DNA of 64,000 bases from PSRI01 sp041484195 (GCA_041484195.1 JBGPHC010000013.1:1-64000); one strand, 5' to 3'. Shown: positions 1-9,397, counted from the first letter of the stretch. The notes: generated from the letters alone by a model not told the origin. Numbers and translations: made by a program.

Positions 1-199
1 CCAGAATCTCCGCTGCAATTTCGTCATGTTCGCTGTCAAATCTAGGTCGGTAAGGGTCCCCTAACAGGTTCGGAAATCCCAGACTCGGTGTCATGTTGAT
101 TTCTCGTACCCGGAAACCCTCATCCCCGTCTTTTATGTCATCGGAAGACTGAATTTCAGTCAAATTTCCCTCCGCTCGATCCAACGCAACGTCCGTCAT
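1..199 (-). CDS. Partial hypothetical protein, cut by the left edge
   Basis: On the minus strand an open frame runs from an ATG at 199 to the left edge, giving 66 codons with no stop; its upstream stop lies just before, near 245. I do not recognise the product. The visible part is acidic, with a Pro/Gly-rich stretch near residues 37-55. Neither of the other frames I checked stays open as long. The codon use (several CGA and GCG codons) looks a little different from the neighbouring glycosyltransferases. The following 218 bp (200-417) are AT-rich and show no gene. Whether this is a real coding region is uncertain because only a fragment is visible. Confidence 0.35.
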   Translation of the reverse strand, partial: MTDVALDRAEGNLTEIQSSDDIKDGDEGFRVREINMTPSLGFPNLLGDPYRPRFDSEHDEIAAEIL

Positions 200-417
200 C
201 TCGTCTAGTTGCGGACTTGAAAAAAATGAGAAATATTAAAAGGGGTAAATCAATATTTCTCCAGGAGAGTTGAAATGAAAAAAGCTTTCTCATTAAATGC
301 AGGTTATTTTAAAATATTTTGGTATAGAAGTATGAATTAACTGATATTTTCGTGAAATATTCAATTTTTTTTTGGCGTAATATCAGACAATCTTGTTAGC
401 TGTTTCGGATTTCGAAC

Positions 418-1509
418 TTAGCTAATTTCCGGTCCCAAAGCTTTTTTGTAAGCCTGAAGGGTTTTTTCCGCAGCTTTGTCCCAGGTATATTGATTTAATA
501 TAATATTCTTCAATTTATCAGAAAACGGTGAATGGTATGCTTCGTCTACAGCTTTCCGGATAGAACCGGGATCGCCAGGATTACAATAAAATGCCATATT
601 ACCAAAATAATCGACTGTATCTCCCTTATCTGTAATTACAATATTGCAGCCCATCACGGCGGCCTCAAGTGAGGATAGCCCTGTAGTCTCGAAGTAGCTT
701 GGCAGCACGTGTACCCTTGCAGAATGGAACATGATATACAATTCCTCTTCTGAAACCCTATCATTGAAAATAATATTGGATGCGGATTCCTTAACACAGC
801 GTTCATAATACGCTTTGTTATTGGGCGAGGGTTTTCCGTTGATAATAACTTTATATCCGGTATTATTTAGCGCTCTTATAAGGTTTAGCTGGTTTTTCCT
901 TCCTTCTACACGGGCCACACATAAAACGGCATCTTTATACTTTTCGTCTGTTTTGTTTGTAGAACCATACATGGTCGGATCTATAGCATTCGGTACCGGA
1001 ATATATTCCTGTTTTATTTTATATTTTGCAACCAGCCTATTATACTCATTGATGGAATTTGGTAATAGTACTTTGGCATTCCTTATTAGGTAGCGTATAG
1101 ATTTCCGGTGACCCCACAAAAGGTATTTCTTGCTCCTGATAGGTTCCCCATTCTTAATATATCTCGCTATCACTTTGACATATTCAATAAAATCTTCACT
1201 CATCAATTGATTCAGCCATCTTCTTATTCCTTTGCTGGATTTTTTTTCATATTCTCCATAATCTAAAAAAATTGTAGAGATCACAAATGGTTTTCCCGAT
1301 TTTCGGACATGGTATAGCAGATCTGCAGGCCTTATTATATTGAAAAGATGCAATAAATCATACTGAGAGTAATCGGAATATTCATTGGCAAGTTTAATAT
1401 CCACTTCAACACCAAGCTTTCTCAGGTAAGAAGCGGTCAATTCTATTTGCTTGGTGTCCCCACCGGGGGTTGAAAATAAAGTAGAACGGGAAATAAAGAG
1501 GACCTTCAT
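418..1509 (-). CDS. Glycosyltransferase, GT4 family (GT-B fold)
   Basis: Probably transfers a sugar from a nucleotide-sugar donor during surface-polysaccharide assembly. The roughly 363-residue protein has the two-Rossmann GT-B layout: an N-terminal acceptor half beginning MKVLFISRS with a GG loop, and a C-terminal donor half with a VARVEGRKN strand-loop and the EX7E motif (ETTGLSSLEA). I start it at the ATG at 1509; an in-frame TTG at 1521 would overlap the stop of the upstream gene but adds only four residues. It is transcribed right after the gene at 1518-2663, so the two are almost certainly co-transcribed. Donor and acceptor sugars cannot be read from sequence. Confidence 0.85.
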   Translation of the reverse strand: MKVLFISRSTLFSTPGGDTKQIELTASYLRKLGVEVDIKLANEYSDYSQYDLLHLFNIIRPADLLYHVRKSGKPFVISTIFLDYGEYEKKSSKGIRRWLNQLMSEDFIEYVKVIARYIKNGEPIRSKKYLLWGHRKSIRYLIRNAKVLLPNSINEYNRLVAKYKIKQEYIPVPNAIDPTMYGSTNKTDEKYKDAVLCVARVEGRKNQLNLIRALNNTGYKVIINGKPSPNNKAYYERCVKESASNIIFNDRVSEEELYIMFHSARVHVLPSYFETTGLSSLEAAVMGCNIVITDKGDTVDYFGNMAFYCNPGDPGSIRKAVDEAYHSPFSDKLKNIILNQYTWDKAAEKTLQAYKKALGPEIS

Positions 1510-1517
1510 ATAAATGA

Positions 1518-2663
1518 TCAAAGTTGAATGACATCAACGGAAATAGACCTGGCTTCATTTGACTGATGGAGATTTTTGCATGCTTCCAAAAATACTCTTT
1601 CATAGTCATTTATAATTTTTTCCCACGCGAAAAATGTTTTGATTTTTTCAAGATTTTGAATTGTGGCCTGATCTAATTCGCCGGAGTTCTGGAAATGCTG
1701 GTTAATGATATGTCTGATGTCGGAAGAATTAGTAAAATAAAGAGCAGCATCTTCGAGAATCGCCCGGTTAAATATATTATCATGAGCGGAGATGCTGCAT
1801 CCACAAGCCATAGCCTCCAGCAACGAAGGGTTTGTTCCTCCCACTGAATGACCATGAAAATAAAGTGAGGAAAAGTAGCGGATATTATTAATTTTCTCTT
1901 TTTCAAATATGGCTCCTACAAATCTGATGTTTGGGTTGCTGTATTTTTTTGCCAGGTATTTTCCAAAGCTATTTCCTGGATTACCGACAAGGATTAGCGG
2001 ATAGGTTTGTTCTGAAAGACTATATCCCTGAAGCACCATCTCGATATTATTTTCAGGTTCCATGCGTGCTATCAGTAACAGGAAGTTCTTGGGTTTCAGA
2101 GACCATTCAGCAAGAACATCTACATCAGGATGTTCAAATACTTCTGCACCATAGGGAATGTAAACAGAATCCTTGCTATAACTCTCATGCAAGTGTTTTT
2201 TAATGCCAATGGAGTCTGCAATGAGCACATCTCCATATTTCGCCGCCAGGTATTCGGCCTTCTTAAGGAATTTTCTTGTCATCTTGCCATACTTGGTGCG
2301 CATCCATTCAAGACCATCCATGTTGATGATGTTTATTGCGCTTTTTGGCCAGAACGCATGCCAGATTGAATTGCTGGTATACCCCAATTGTAAAAGGATA
2401 TCATATCTCCTATTGCGGGCATCTTTAAGACAGTTGTAGTCATAGAGGAACTGCCCAGCTGTTCCTATCCTGTTTTCATGATCCCTGCAATGGATAATGT
2501 TGACACCTTCCCACTTCTTTTGCTGGTAAGGATGTAGACTGGAATTATATACATAAACGGAATGCCCCTTTCTTAAAAGTCCTTTTGCGAGATATTGGGC
2601 AAACTGTTCAAAGCCTCCATAAGCATTAGGGATACCCCTTGTACCAAGAATACCGATCTTCAT
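1518..2663 (-). CDS. Glycosyltransferase with DUF1972 N-terminal domain
   Basis: A 381-residue GT-B glycosyltransferase of the type often annotated as a rhamnosyl- or related transferase in polysaccharide clusters. The N-terminus (MKIGILGTRGIP, then YGGFEQF) is the DUF1972 signature, and the donor half carries GGTNPSLLEAMACG, in which the first Glu of the usual EX7E motif is replaced by Gly, as is common in this subfamily. The start ATG at 2663 is the only sensible one because the first beta strand begins at residue 2. It is followed at once by a second glycosyltransferase, which supports a role in exopolysaccharide or O-antigen synthesis. The actual sugar is unknown. Confidence 0.85.
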   Translation of the reverse strand: MKIGILGTRGIPNAYGGFEQFAQYLAKGLLRKGHSVYVYNSSLHPYQQKKWEGVNIIHCRDHENRIGTAGQFLYDYNCLKDARNRRYDILLQLGYTSNSIWHAFWPKSAINIINMDGLEWMRTKYGKMTRKFLKKAEYLAAKYGDVLIADSIGIKKHLHESYSKDSVYIPYGAEVFEHPDVDVLAEWSLKPKNFLLLIARMEPENNIEMVLQGYSLSEQTYPLILVGNPGNSFGKYLAKKYSNPNIRFVGAIFEKEKINNIRYFSSLYFHGHSVGGTNPSLLEAMACGCSISAHDNIFNRAILEDAALYFTNSSDIRHIINQHFQNSGELDQATIQNLEKIKTFFAWEKIINDYERVFLEACKNLHQSNEARSISVDVIQL

Positions 2664-3417
2664 AAATGAAAATTCCGATCGGCAAAAGTACTATTAATTC
2701 CCGCATTAGGGCAGAAGGTCATTCTGAAAATGTATTCCGGCAGTTTCAGATCGGGGATGCATTATTTTTAATGAAATCCTAAATTTTTAGGAATAAAAGT
2801 TGTTTCCGTGGTAATAATAAATGTGGCCCGATTATAGGATTACAATATTGCTTCAGACTAAATGGTAATACTAATTGGGTTGCACCAAAGCCAAAAAAGA
2901 TTGATTTTTTTTGAGTTCTGAATTGCACGAAAATCGACCTAAATCCATTGACCGGAATGTTTCAGATTCCTGGCATGTCAATGGACTTGCTATGGCGCAG
3001 ATAACCTCTTGCCGAAATGCCATTCGTCACTGATGATCCCTATCGTATTGTGGAATTTTAACATTGGTCTTAACATCTCGCTTGTGAAAGGATCGTATTC
3101 AATTGCAAACCGAGTTCAATCTCATATAAGGAAACACTTAGTCTGTTAACAAATACCTAACTAAGTTCGAATCTATATAATTTTTTATTCTGTGCAACGT
3201 TATTGGCCCATTGTCTGTCAATTTCCTACGTTAGGTTTTTCAGCTTACAGGATAGTGTACAATCAATTTTCCATTTAGATTGAGTTTTTGGGGAAGGAGC
3301 TAGTAATAAATGGATTAACATATAATTTTTTAAGGAAAAATGGCTTTTCTTTGCGCATTGTTTGACGATGACCAACGGATCAGCTAGCTCCAAATAGACC
3401 TATTAAAAAAGACCATA
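2664..3417. other. 754-bp intergenic region in the polysaccharide locus
   Basis: This divergent spacer separates the two glycosyltransferase genes (leftward) from the sugar transferase gene (rightward). It is AT-rich and has no frame long enough to call a gene on either strand. I see a perfect 14-bp palindrome, CCTAAATTTTTAGG, at 2778-2791, and a short CCTACGTTAGG followed by a T run near 3227-3243. Promoters for both directions must lie here but I cannot place them. The TTCGAATC near 3165 resembles a T-loop but has no surrounding tRNA fold. Confidence 0.5.
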
Positions 3418-4194
3418 ATGCTTATATCTGGCAGGAAAACATTATCCTATAGTAGAAACTCTAACCTAAAAGGAAATCTCTATCTGCGGGAATTTATTCA
3501 GGAAAGGAAAAATTATCTCACCTACAAGAGGTTCTTCGATGTTGTATTTTCGCTGCTCGCGATTGTTTTTATTCTGAGCTGGCTTCTGCCACTTGTGGCC
3601 ATTCTAATCAAGCTTAGTTCAAGGGGTCCGGTGTTCTTTGTTCAAAAGCGTGTGGGCTTTCTTGGCAGGTCTTTTAATTGTATCAAGTTCAGGACCATGG
3701 TGATGAACGATGAGGCCAATTCCATGCAGGCGATGGAAAATGATCCGCGCATCACGCGGATCGGAAGATTCCTGCGCAAATCAAATATCGACGAGTTTCC
3801 CCAGTTTTTTAATGTTCTTATTGGAGACATGAGCATAGTTGGGCCCCGTCCGCACATGTACCAGGATTGCAATGAATTCTCAGCAGTAGTTGATAATTAT
3901 AAATTCAGAAACCTCTCAAAGCCTGGTATCACAGGCGTGGCACAGATCAAAGGATTCAGGGGTCCCACCAAGGATTTGGAAAGCATCTTCAGACGTTATC
4001 AATGGGATGCGTTTTATGTAAGGAATGCCAATTTTTGGTTTGATCTTCGGATCATCAGGAAGACGGCCGGCCAAACGATTTCTTTTATTGTAAGTAGCCT
4101 GGCTCCTGACAGGGACTCTCAAAAAGAAGCAGAACAAAAATTCTACCGCAGGTTCCTGATGCAAACCCGGGAACGTTTGAATAGTTTTTTCTGA
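3418..4194 (+). CDS. Polyprenyl-phosphate sugar-1-phosphate transferase (bacterial sugar transferase family)
   Basis: Likely catalyses the first membrane step of exopolysaccharide or O-antigen synthesis by moving a sugar-1-phosphate onto undecaprenyl phosphate. The 258-residue protein is of the short monotopic type: a basic N-terminus, one hydrophobic re-entrant segment at about residues 42-66 following YKRFFDVV, then the catalytic domain with KFRTM, the NIDEFPQF stretch containing the Asp-Glu pair, and GDMSIVGPRP. The ATG at 3418 is preceded by a long AT-rich leader. The gene ends flush against the convergent comM-like gene, the two stop codons being adjacent with no spacer. Its neighbours on the left are glycosyltransferases, which fits the role. 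Confidence 0.88.
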   Translation: MLISGRKTLSYSRNSNLKGNLYLREFIQERKNYLTYKRFFDVVFSLLAIVFILSWLLPLVAILIKLSSRGPVFFVQKRVGFLGRSFNCIKFRTMVMNDEANSMQAMENDPRITRIGRFLRKSNIDEFPQFFNVLIGDMSIVGPRPHMYQDCNEFSAVVDNYKFRNLSKPGITGVAQIKGFRGPTKDLESIFRRYQWDAFYVRNANFWFDLRIIRKTAGQTISFIVSSLAPDRDSQKEAEQKFYRRFLMQTRERLNSFF

Positions 4195-5739
4195 TCAGCC
4201 TGCCCATCCCTCACGATCCAGACTCCTGTATTGAATTGCTTCCGCAAGATGCTCCGGTTTGATTTCCTTATTGCCCGCAAGGTCGGCAATGGTACGTGCA
4301 ACTTTTAGGATCCTGTCATAGGCTCTCGCAGAGAGATTGAGTTTTTCCATAGCAGATTTTAATAAGTTTTGGCCCACCGAATCAATAGCGCAGATCTCCT
4401 TTAGCATTTTGCTGGTGATCTGAGCGTTGCAATAAATACCCACATGGCCATTATACCGCTGCTCCTGCAGGTCCCTGGCCCTGATCACCCTTTCACGGAT
4501 GGCGCCGGAATCCTCACCTCCATGCTTAGCCGACAATTCGGTAAATGAAACAGGGGTCACTTCTACATGCAGGTCTATCCGGTCAAGCAGGGGACCCGAA
4601 ATCTTGTTGAGGTATTTCTGAACGGCGCCGGGCGGGCAGGTACATTCTTTATCAGGATGATTGTAATATCCGCAGGGGCACGGATTCATGGATGCTATCA
4701 GCATGAAGCTTGCCGGAAAATCCACGGCGACCCTGGCCCTTGATATGGTTACCCTTCTTTCTTCCATTGGTTGTCTCATCACCTCGAGAACGGTTCTTTT
4801 GAATTCTGGCAATTCATCCAGGAAAAGGACCCCGTTATGAGCTAAAGAAATTTCCCCGGGCTGCGGAATTCCGCCGCCACCCACAAGCGCAACATCGCTG
4901 ATGGTATGGTGTGGGGAACGAAAAGGACGCCTGCAGATCAGTGTCGCGTTTTCGGGCAACTTTCCCGCCACGCTGTGGATCTTGGTTGTTTCGAGCGCCT
5001 CCTGTAAACTGAGGGGTGGCAGTATGGTGGGTATTCGCTTAGCCAGCATCGTCTTACCAGCACCTGGTGGACCAATGAGAATGGCGTTGTGGCCACCTGC
5101 CGCGGCTATCTCCAGGGCTCTCTTGATATTTTCCTGTCCCTTCACCTCCGTAAAATCAAATTCGAAATTGTTTTGGGAAAGCAGGAATTCTTCTTTTGTA
5201 TTTATGGAAACCGGCTGCAGGGAACCATGGTCCCTGAAAAAGTGAATTACTTCGGTAATGTGATTCACGCCGTAAACCGAAAGGCCATCAACCATACCTG
5301 CCTCCCGCGCATTTTGCTGCGGCAAAATCAATCCTTTGAATCCTTCCTTCCTCGCATTGATGGCAATGGGCAATGCGCCTCTTATGGGTTGTATACTCCC
5401 GTCGAGGCTAAGCTCTCCCATGATCATGTAGTGGGTAAGTTCTTCGGGATCGGTCAATTGCTCAGTGGCTGCCAATACACCCATCGCGATGGCAAGATCA
5501 AATGCCGATCCTGTTTTTCGGATATCTGCAGGTGCCAGGTTCACTACCAGTTTTGTGCGGGGCATCCGGCAGCCGATGGCTTTAATGGCGCTCTCGACTC
5601 TCTCAATGCTCTCTTTTACGGCATTGTCGGGCAGCCCAACAACGAATGTAAATTTCCCGGTATTCAGATGATTCACTTCAATGGAGATAGTGAGAGCCTC
5701 AACACCATACACGGCACTTCCAAATGTTTTGACCAACAT
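4195..5739 (-). CDS. comM: YifB/ComM family Mg-chelatase-like AAA+ ATPase
   Basis: A 514-residue AAA+ protein of the YifB/ComM family. ComM is known as a hexameric helicase that aids branch migration during natural transformation; many non-competent bacteria also carry it. The order of parts is typical: an N-terminal Lon-protease-like ChlI domain (residues 1-170), a Walker A motif GPPGAGKT at 223-230, a Walker B motif in LFLDELPEF, and a C-terminal Mg-chelatase helical domain. A four-Cys cluster follows the sensor region (CPCGYYNHPDKECTC), usual for the family. It lies downstream of the M1 peptidase gene with a 118-bp gap. The symbol is used for the family; competence in this organism is not shown. 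Confidence 0.9.
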   Translation of the reverse strand: MLVKTFGSAVYGVEALTISIEVNHLNTGKFTFVVGLPDNAVKESIERVESAIKAIGCRMPRTKLVVNLAPADIRKTGSAFDLAIAMGVLAATEQLTDPEELTHYMIMGELSLDGSIQPIRGALPIAINARKEGFKGLILPQQNAREAGMVDGLSVYGVNHITEVIHFFRDHGSLQPVSINTKEEFLLSQNNFEFDFTEVKGQENIKRALEIAAAGGHNAILIGPPGAGKTMLAKRIPTILPPLSLQEALETTKIHSVAGKLPENATLICRRPFRSPHHTISDVALVGGGGIPQPGEISLAHNGVLFLDELPEFKRTVLEVMRQPMEERRVTISRARVAVDFPASFMLIASMNPCPCGYYNHPDKECTCPPGAVQKYLNKISGPLLDRIDLHVEVTPVSFTELSAKHGGEDSGAIRERVIRARDLQEQRYNGHVGIYCNAQITSKMLKEICAIDSVGQNLLKSAMEKLNLSARAYDRILKVARTIADLAGNKEIKPEHLAEAIQYRSLDREGWAG

Positions 5740-5857
5740 GGCAGACAGGTTAGCAATATGAAATTAACGAAATAGCTGTTGGAAATACTCTTTTGCTCCG
5801 CTGACTGTCCGATTCCTCTTTCCATGGTTTTGGTCAGAAAGACTGGCCTTCCGGTAT

Positions 5858-7468
5858 TTACTGCTCCGTGATGGAGGATTCGAACAATAATTTTATTTGA
5901 GGATCAGTAATGATCTGGTTGGGTTGGAAGGCCACTGGGATGTTCAGGGAAATGACCTTTTTATTTACCTGGATGGTTTTCAGCACTTGAATATTTCCCG
6001 ACTTCAATGCAATTTGCAACGGAAAATCGAAAAGAGATGGCTGTTTTTGTTCAATCCGGATTCTGACTGATTTGGCCTTGGCCTCGTATTTCCACTGGAT
6101 GCCGAGTTGTGGATGTCCGGGTATGTAGAGCCATTGATGGAAAAATACTGCAAGGTTTTGCTTACTTACCGTTTCGAATACCCGTTGTAAATCCTCTGTG
6201 TTGGCGTTTTTTCCCGCATAGCTACGATAGTATGTGCTGATTGCTTTCCAAAAGATCGAATCTCCCAGCCTGCGCCTGAGCATGTGCAAGACCCATCCCC
6301 CCTTCTGATAACTATTTGGATTCAGGAGTGTCATATATTTTTGGGTAGAACTGTCAACCACGGGTGTTTGCCTCTGCTTCGCAAATTGAATGACCTGCGA
6401 GCGCTGCTCAAGTAATTCCTTATTCAAAGTATCCTGTCCATACTTGCTTTCCAGGTACAAGTCTGTCATATAGGTAGCGAATCCTTCACTCAGCCATAGG
6501 TTGCTGAAATGATTTTCGGTAACGGAATTCCCGAACCATTGATGTGCTATTTCATGCGCCAACAGTGATTCTGTCTTCCTATCACCTCTTATTGAATTTT
6601 CCTCATAAAATATGCAACTGGCGTTTTCCATGCCTCCAAACATGGTCTTGGATTGCACATTGGCGAGCTTCCGGTAAGGATAGGGCCCCACCTGTTTCAT
6701 AAAATAAGGAAGGATATCAAGGGCAAGGCCATAGTCGTAAAATCCGGCCTTTTTGTTTTCCGGGAACACCCAACTGAATACGGGCACGCAGGCTATAGTG
6801 CCCGCCTGCTGCACTGCGAATGCGGCGACGCCGATGGCCATCACTTTGGTAGGCAAGGCCACGTCTTCTTTCCAATGGGTGAGTTTCGTATGATCATCCA
6901 GGTTAGTCTCTTCTTCCAGGATCCCATTTCCTACAACCTGGTATCGGGCAGGAGCCGTAACCACAAATTCTACGGCTGCTTTGTCGGATGGATGGTCGTT
7001 GCAGGGAATCCAATAATGCGCGCGGTTTGGCCAGTTGTCGGCAAAAAAAGTGCGGTCGCCATACTTATTTTTTGAAATGATCAATCCATTCGACGGAGTA
7101 CCGGCATATTGGATCTCGAATTCTTTTTCAGTGCCGGCCCCGGCTACCTTGGCCAGGTCTATTCTCAGGATATCGTCGCTCTGGGAAAAATGGAGTTCCT
7201 GCTCACCGGCTCTTACAAGGCTCACCAGCATCCCTTTGCCTTCATGGTTATTTTGCACCAGGTCGAATGATATGGATGGCGCGGGTTTCAGAAAGCGCAC
7301 CCGGATGAGAGCATCTCCCTCTATATGATCGTCACTGTCTGATAGCTTCAGTTGAAACAGGTAATGCTGTACGTCTATGGAAGGATCGCGAAAATTATTG
7401 GCCTGGCCCCGGGCCATTGTAAATGTAATGATCGCTACAAGCGCCAAATAAGATTTTTTCATTGCCAT
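5858..7468 (-). CDS. M1 family zinc aminopeptidase, secreted
   Basis: A zinc metallopeptidase that should remove N-terminal residues from peptides outside the cytoplasm. It begins with a signal peptide (about 21 residues, ending near ARGQ). The M1 exopeptidase motif GGMEN lies at residues 278-282, and the zinc site is HEIAH at 305-309 with the third ligand Glu328 in LSEGF. At 536 residues it lacks the long C-terminal helical domain of PepN (about 870 residues), which is common for Bacteroidota members. It could start at the second Met (7462) instead of 7468. Substrate range is not predictable. It faces engB across a 148-bp divergent spacer. Confidence 0.9.
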   Translation of the reverse strand: MAMKKSYLALVAIITFTMARGQANNFRDPSIDVQHYLFQLKLSDSDDHIEGDALIRVRFLKPAPSISFDLVQNNHEGKGMLVSLVRAGEQELHFSQSDDILRIDLAKVAGAGTEKEFEIQYAGTPSNGLIISKNKYGDRTFFADNWPNRAHYWIPCNDHPSDKAAVEFVVTAPARYQVVGNGILEEETNLDDHTKLTHWKEDVALPTKVMAIGVAAFAVQQAGTIACVPVFSWVFPENKKAGFYDYGLALDILPYFMKQVGPYPYRKLANVQSKTMFGGMENASCIFYEENSIRGDRKTESLLAHEIAHQWFGNSVTENHFSNLWLSEGFATYMTDLYLESKYGQDTLNKELLEQRSQVIQFAKQRQTPVVDSSTQKYMTLLNPNSYQKGGWVLHMLRRRLGDSIFWKAISTYYRSYAGKNANTEDLQRVFETVSKQNLAVFFHQWLYIPGHPQLGIQWKYEAKAKSVRIRIEQKQPSLFDFPLQIALKSGNIQVLKTIQVNKKVISLNIPVAFQPNQIITDPQIKLLFESSITEQ

Positions 7469-7616
7469 GATTTGAAATTAGGTGGAATCGGAAGCCACGG
7501 AAATTCCGGATGCACTTCAATAAAGATAAGAGAACTTAAGGCTTGATTGCACACCGCTCATGCAATTCCAGCCGGCCTTGAATTCAGGGATAAGCCGAAT
7601 CCCGTATCTTGCAATC

Positions 7617-8273
7617 ATGGTTATTAAGTCAGCAACCTATCTGGTGAGCAGCCCGGATTACCTGCATTGCCCGCGACCCGACAGGCCCGAATACGCCTTT
7701 ATCGGACGCAGTAATGTTGGAAAATCCTCGCTCATCAACATGCTATGCAATAATCAGAAATTGGCGAAAACTTCCGGCACTCCGGGCAAGACACGCCTGA
7801 TTAACCATTTTGTGATAGAAAGTGTTTCCGGCAAAGGAACGGCTTCGAATGTAAGCCAGTCCTGGTATCTGGCCGATTTGCCCGGTTACGGTTTTGCCAA
7901 GGTTTCATTGAAGGAAAGGAAGGCTTGGGAAAAAATGATAGAGGATTACCTGCGCAAGAGAGAAAACCTGGGGAATGTTTTTGTGCTGATTGATGCAAGG
8001 CATGGGCCTCAGCAGATTGATTTGGATTTCATAGATCGTTTGGGAAACCGGGAGATTCCCTTTTGCCTGGTATTTACAAAAGCAGACAAGGTATCACAAC
8101 TAACCGTTAGTAGGAATGTGAAAGCATTCTTAAACAGGATGCGGGAGAATTGGGAATTTCTTCCACGTCACTTTGTGAGCAGTGTAATCAGGAACTCAGG
8201 AAGAGCAGCCATCCTTGGTTGGATTGAGGATCTGAATGAGCAATTCTACCTTAGTAAAGTACAACCTGAATAA
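7617..8273 (+). CDS. engB: Ribosome biogenesis GTPase YsxC/EngB
   Basis: An essential-type GTPase that helps late assembly of the large ribosomal subunit. The 218-residue protein shows G1 GRSNVGKS at residues 30-37, G3 DLPGYGFAKV and G4 TKAD, the order expected for YihA/YsxC. I start at the ATG at 7617 (MVIKSA) because family members begin about 25 residues before G1; the frame is open upstream to 7560 but that would add 19 residues unlike the family. The sequence TATCTTG just before the start is one base off a Bacteroidota -7 box. The next gene starts one base after its stop, so translation may be coupled. Confidence 0.92.
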   Translation: MVIKSATYLVSSPDYLHCPRPDRPEYAFIGRSNVGKSSLINMLCNNQKLAKTSGTPGKTRLINHFVIESVSGKGTASNVSQSWYLADLPGYGFAKVSLKERKAWEKMIEDYLRKRENLGNVFVLIDARHGPQQIDLDFIDRLGNREIPFCLVFTKADKVSQLTVSRNVKAFLNRMRENWEFLPRHFVSSVIRNSGRAAILGWIEDLNEQFYLSKVQPE

Positions 8274-8274
8274 T

Positions 8275-8793
8275 ATGAAGCGGACTATAGTTAGTTACCT
8301 GATGCCTGCACTCCTCATGCTGATGCTTCCGGCCCTGGGGTTTTCGCAGGACTGTTCACTGAAGAATGATAAGGATGCAGACAACCAGCCTAGACTGTCT
8401 ACGGGTTTTTTGAGCTTCGGTGTAGGATCTTCTTTTTTTCTGCTGTCTATGGACGCTGGAAAAAAGGACATTGATTTATTCTTTGTAATTAAGGGATCAG
8501 GGCCTGAATGCTTTGACGAAGAATCCACGGTCACCATTAACTTCGACGATGGGAAAACAAAAATGACCCTGAAAAATACGGGGCCCACCAATTGCAACCG
8601 TATCCTGCACGTAACATTCAGGAATGGACCTGTCACACATACTTACCTGCAAAGACTTTCGACCCGGAAAGTTGCGTCCTTTCATATTGTGGGGACTGAC
8701 AAGACCGCGGACATCCATTTAAGCGAACAGGATAAAATTTTGCTAATGAACAGGGCTTCCTGTGTGGCTGTGGAATCAAAGACAATATTATAA
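8275..8793 (+). CDS. Hypothetical secreted protein
   Basis: I do not recognise this 172-residue protein. The N-terminus has a clear signal peptide (basic MKR, then a hydrophobic stretch of about 17 residues, cleavage probably after GFSQ), so the mature protein should be periplasmic or exported. The mature part has four cysteines and a mixed beta-rich look, with alternating hydrophobic residues in the segments around TVTINFDDG and ILHVTFRNG. It starts one base after the engB stop, suggesting co-transcription, but nothing links it to ribosome assembly. An upstream in-frame start at 8236 lies inside engB and would bury the signal peptide, so 8275 is preferred. Confidence 0.75.
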   Translation: MKRTIVSYLMPALLMLMLPALGFSQDCSLKNDKDADNQPRLSTGFLSFGVGSSFFLLSMDAGKKDIDLFFVIKGSGPECFDEESTVTINFDDGKTKMTLKNTGPTNCNRILHVTFRNGPVTHTYLQRLSTRKVASFHIVGTDKTADIHLSEQDKILLMNRASCVAVESKTIL

Positions 8794-8923
8794 GCCGGAT
8801 CATTGAACCGTGAAGGGAAAACCAGGAGTGACGAAGAACCCTATTCCTTCGGTTATGCATGTGCAACACTCTTAGGAAATGTAAATGAGGCTGCGGAGGC
8901 CACGACAGGACCCAGACGGGCAA

Positions 8924-9397
8924 TCAGTTTACCACTTTGTTGGCGCAACTGCTGCTTGCGAAAGCTTCTGGCTTTGCCTTGAAAGCAAAACCCATACCCA
9001 GGATATAACCCATGGCTTCGCGCAACGCTTCGTTACTCTTGAAATGAGGATTGGTGTTGATGTCGGCATGCACTTCCATGTCAACATCATACTCGGTAAA
9101 CAGATTGCAGAGTTCATAGGCGATCTCAATGCTTCTGGCTACTTCTACCAGCATACGCTCTTTGATGGAAAACTGCTTTTTAGTCTTTTCATTGTGGATA
9201 AACATAAAACCACCATGTCCTTCGCGAAGAAATACAATTACCGTAGCGAATTCTGTTTCGGGACCCTTTACCTGTGAGTCGGTGCCAATGCAGACTTTGA
9301 GTCTGAATCCTTTTTCTGTTTCGCGGACGATAGCGTCTCTGACCTCTTCCTTGATGGGCAAGTGGATATGTTCACCGTTGAATCTTCTCCATTGCAT
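8924..9397 (-). CDS. YkuK/DUF458 family RNase H-like protein
   Basis: A 157-residue protein of the YkuK (DUF458) family, predicted to have an RNase H-like fold; the family's function is not established. Visible markers are the GTDSQV strand near residue 39, which carries the conserved Asp, the later EVHADIN segment with another acidic pair, and a C-terminal stretch rich in small residues. The start is set at the ATG at 9397; a TTG at 9403 adds only two residues. The plus-strand frame across the same DNA is only its shadow. Downstream of the gene's start, 9398-9624 is an AT-rich spacer with no gene visible. Confidence 0.8.
   Translation of the reverse strand: MQWRRFNGEHIHLPIKEEVRDAIVRETEKGFRLKVCIGTDSQVKGPETEFATVIVFLREGHGGFMFIHNEKTKKQFSIKERMLVEVARSIEIAYELCNLFTEYDVDMEVHADINTNPHFKSNEALREAMGYILGMGFAFKAKPEAFASSSCANKVVN

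Noticed and set aside
3155..3180. A TTCGAATC sequence resembling a tRNA T-loop
   Set aside because: No paired arms, anticodon arm or CCA-end stem can be folded around it.
4192..4197. Abutting stop codons of convergent genes as a special arrangement
   Set aside because: The same happens at 55021-55026 and an overlap at 35016-35041; it reflects a compact chromosome, not a specific element.
5089..5775. A 228-codon plus-strand frame over the comM-like gene
   Set aside because: Antisense to a clearly conserved gene with a known domain order; no motif and a Cys/His-rich composition typical of shadows.
8885..9277. A 130-codon plus-strand frame across the YkuK-like gene
   Set aside because: The minus strand encodes the recognisable family; the plus frame has no signal or motif.
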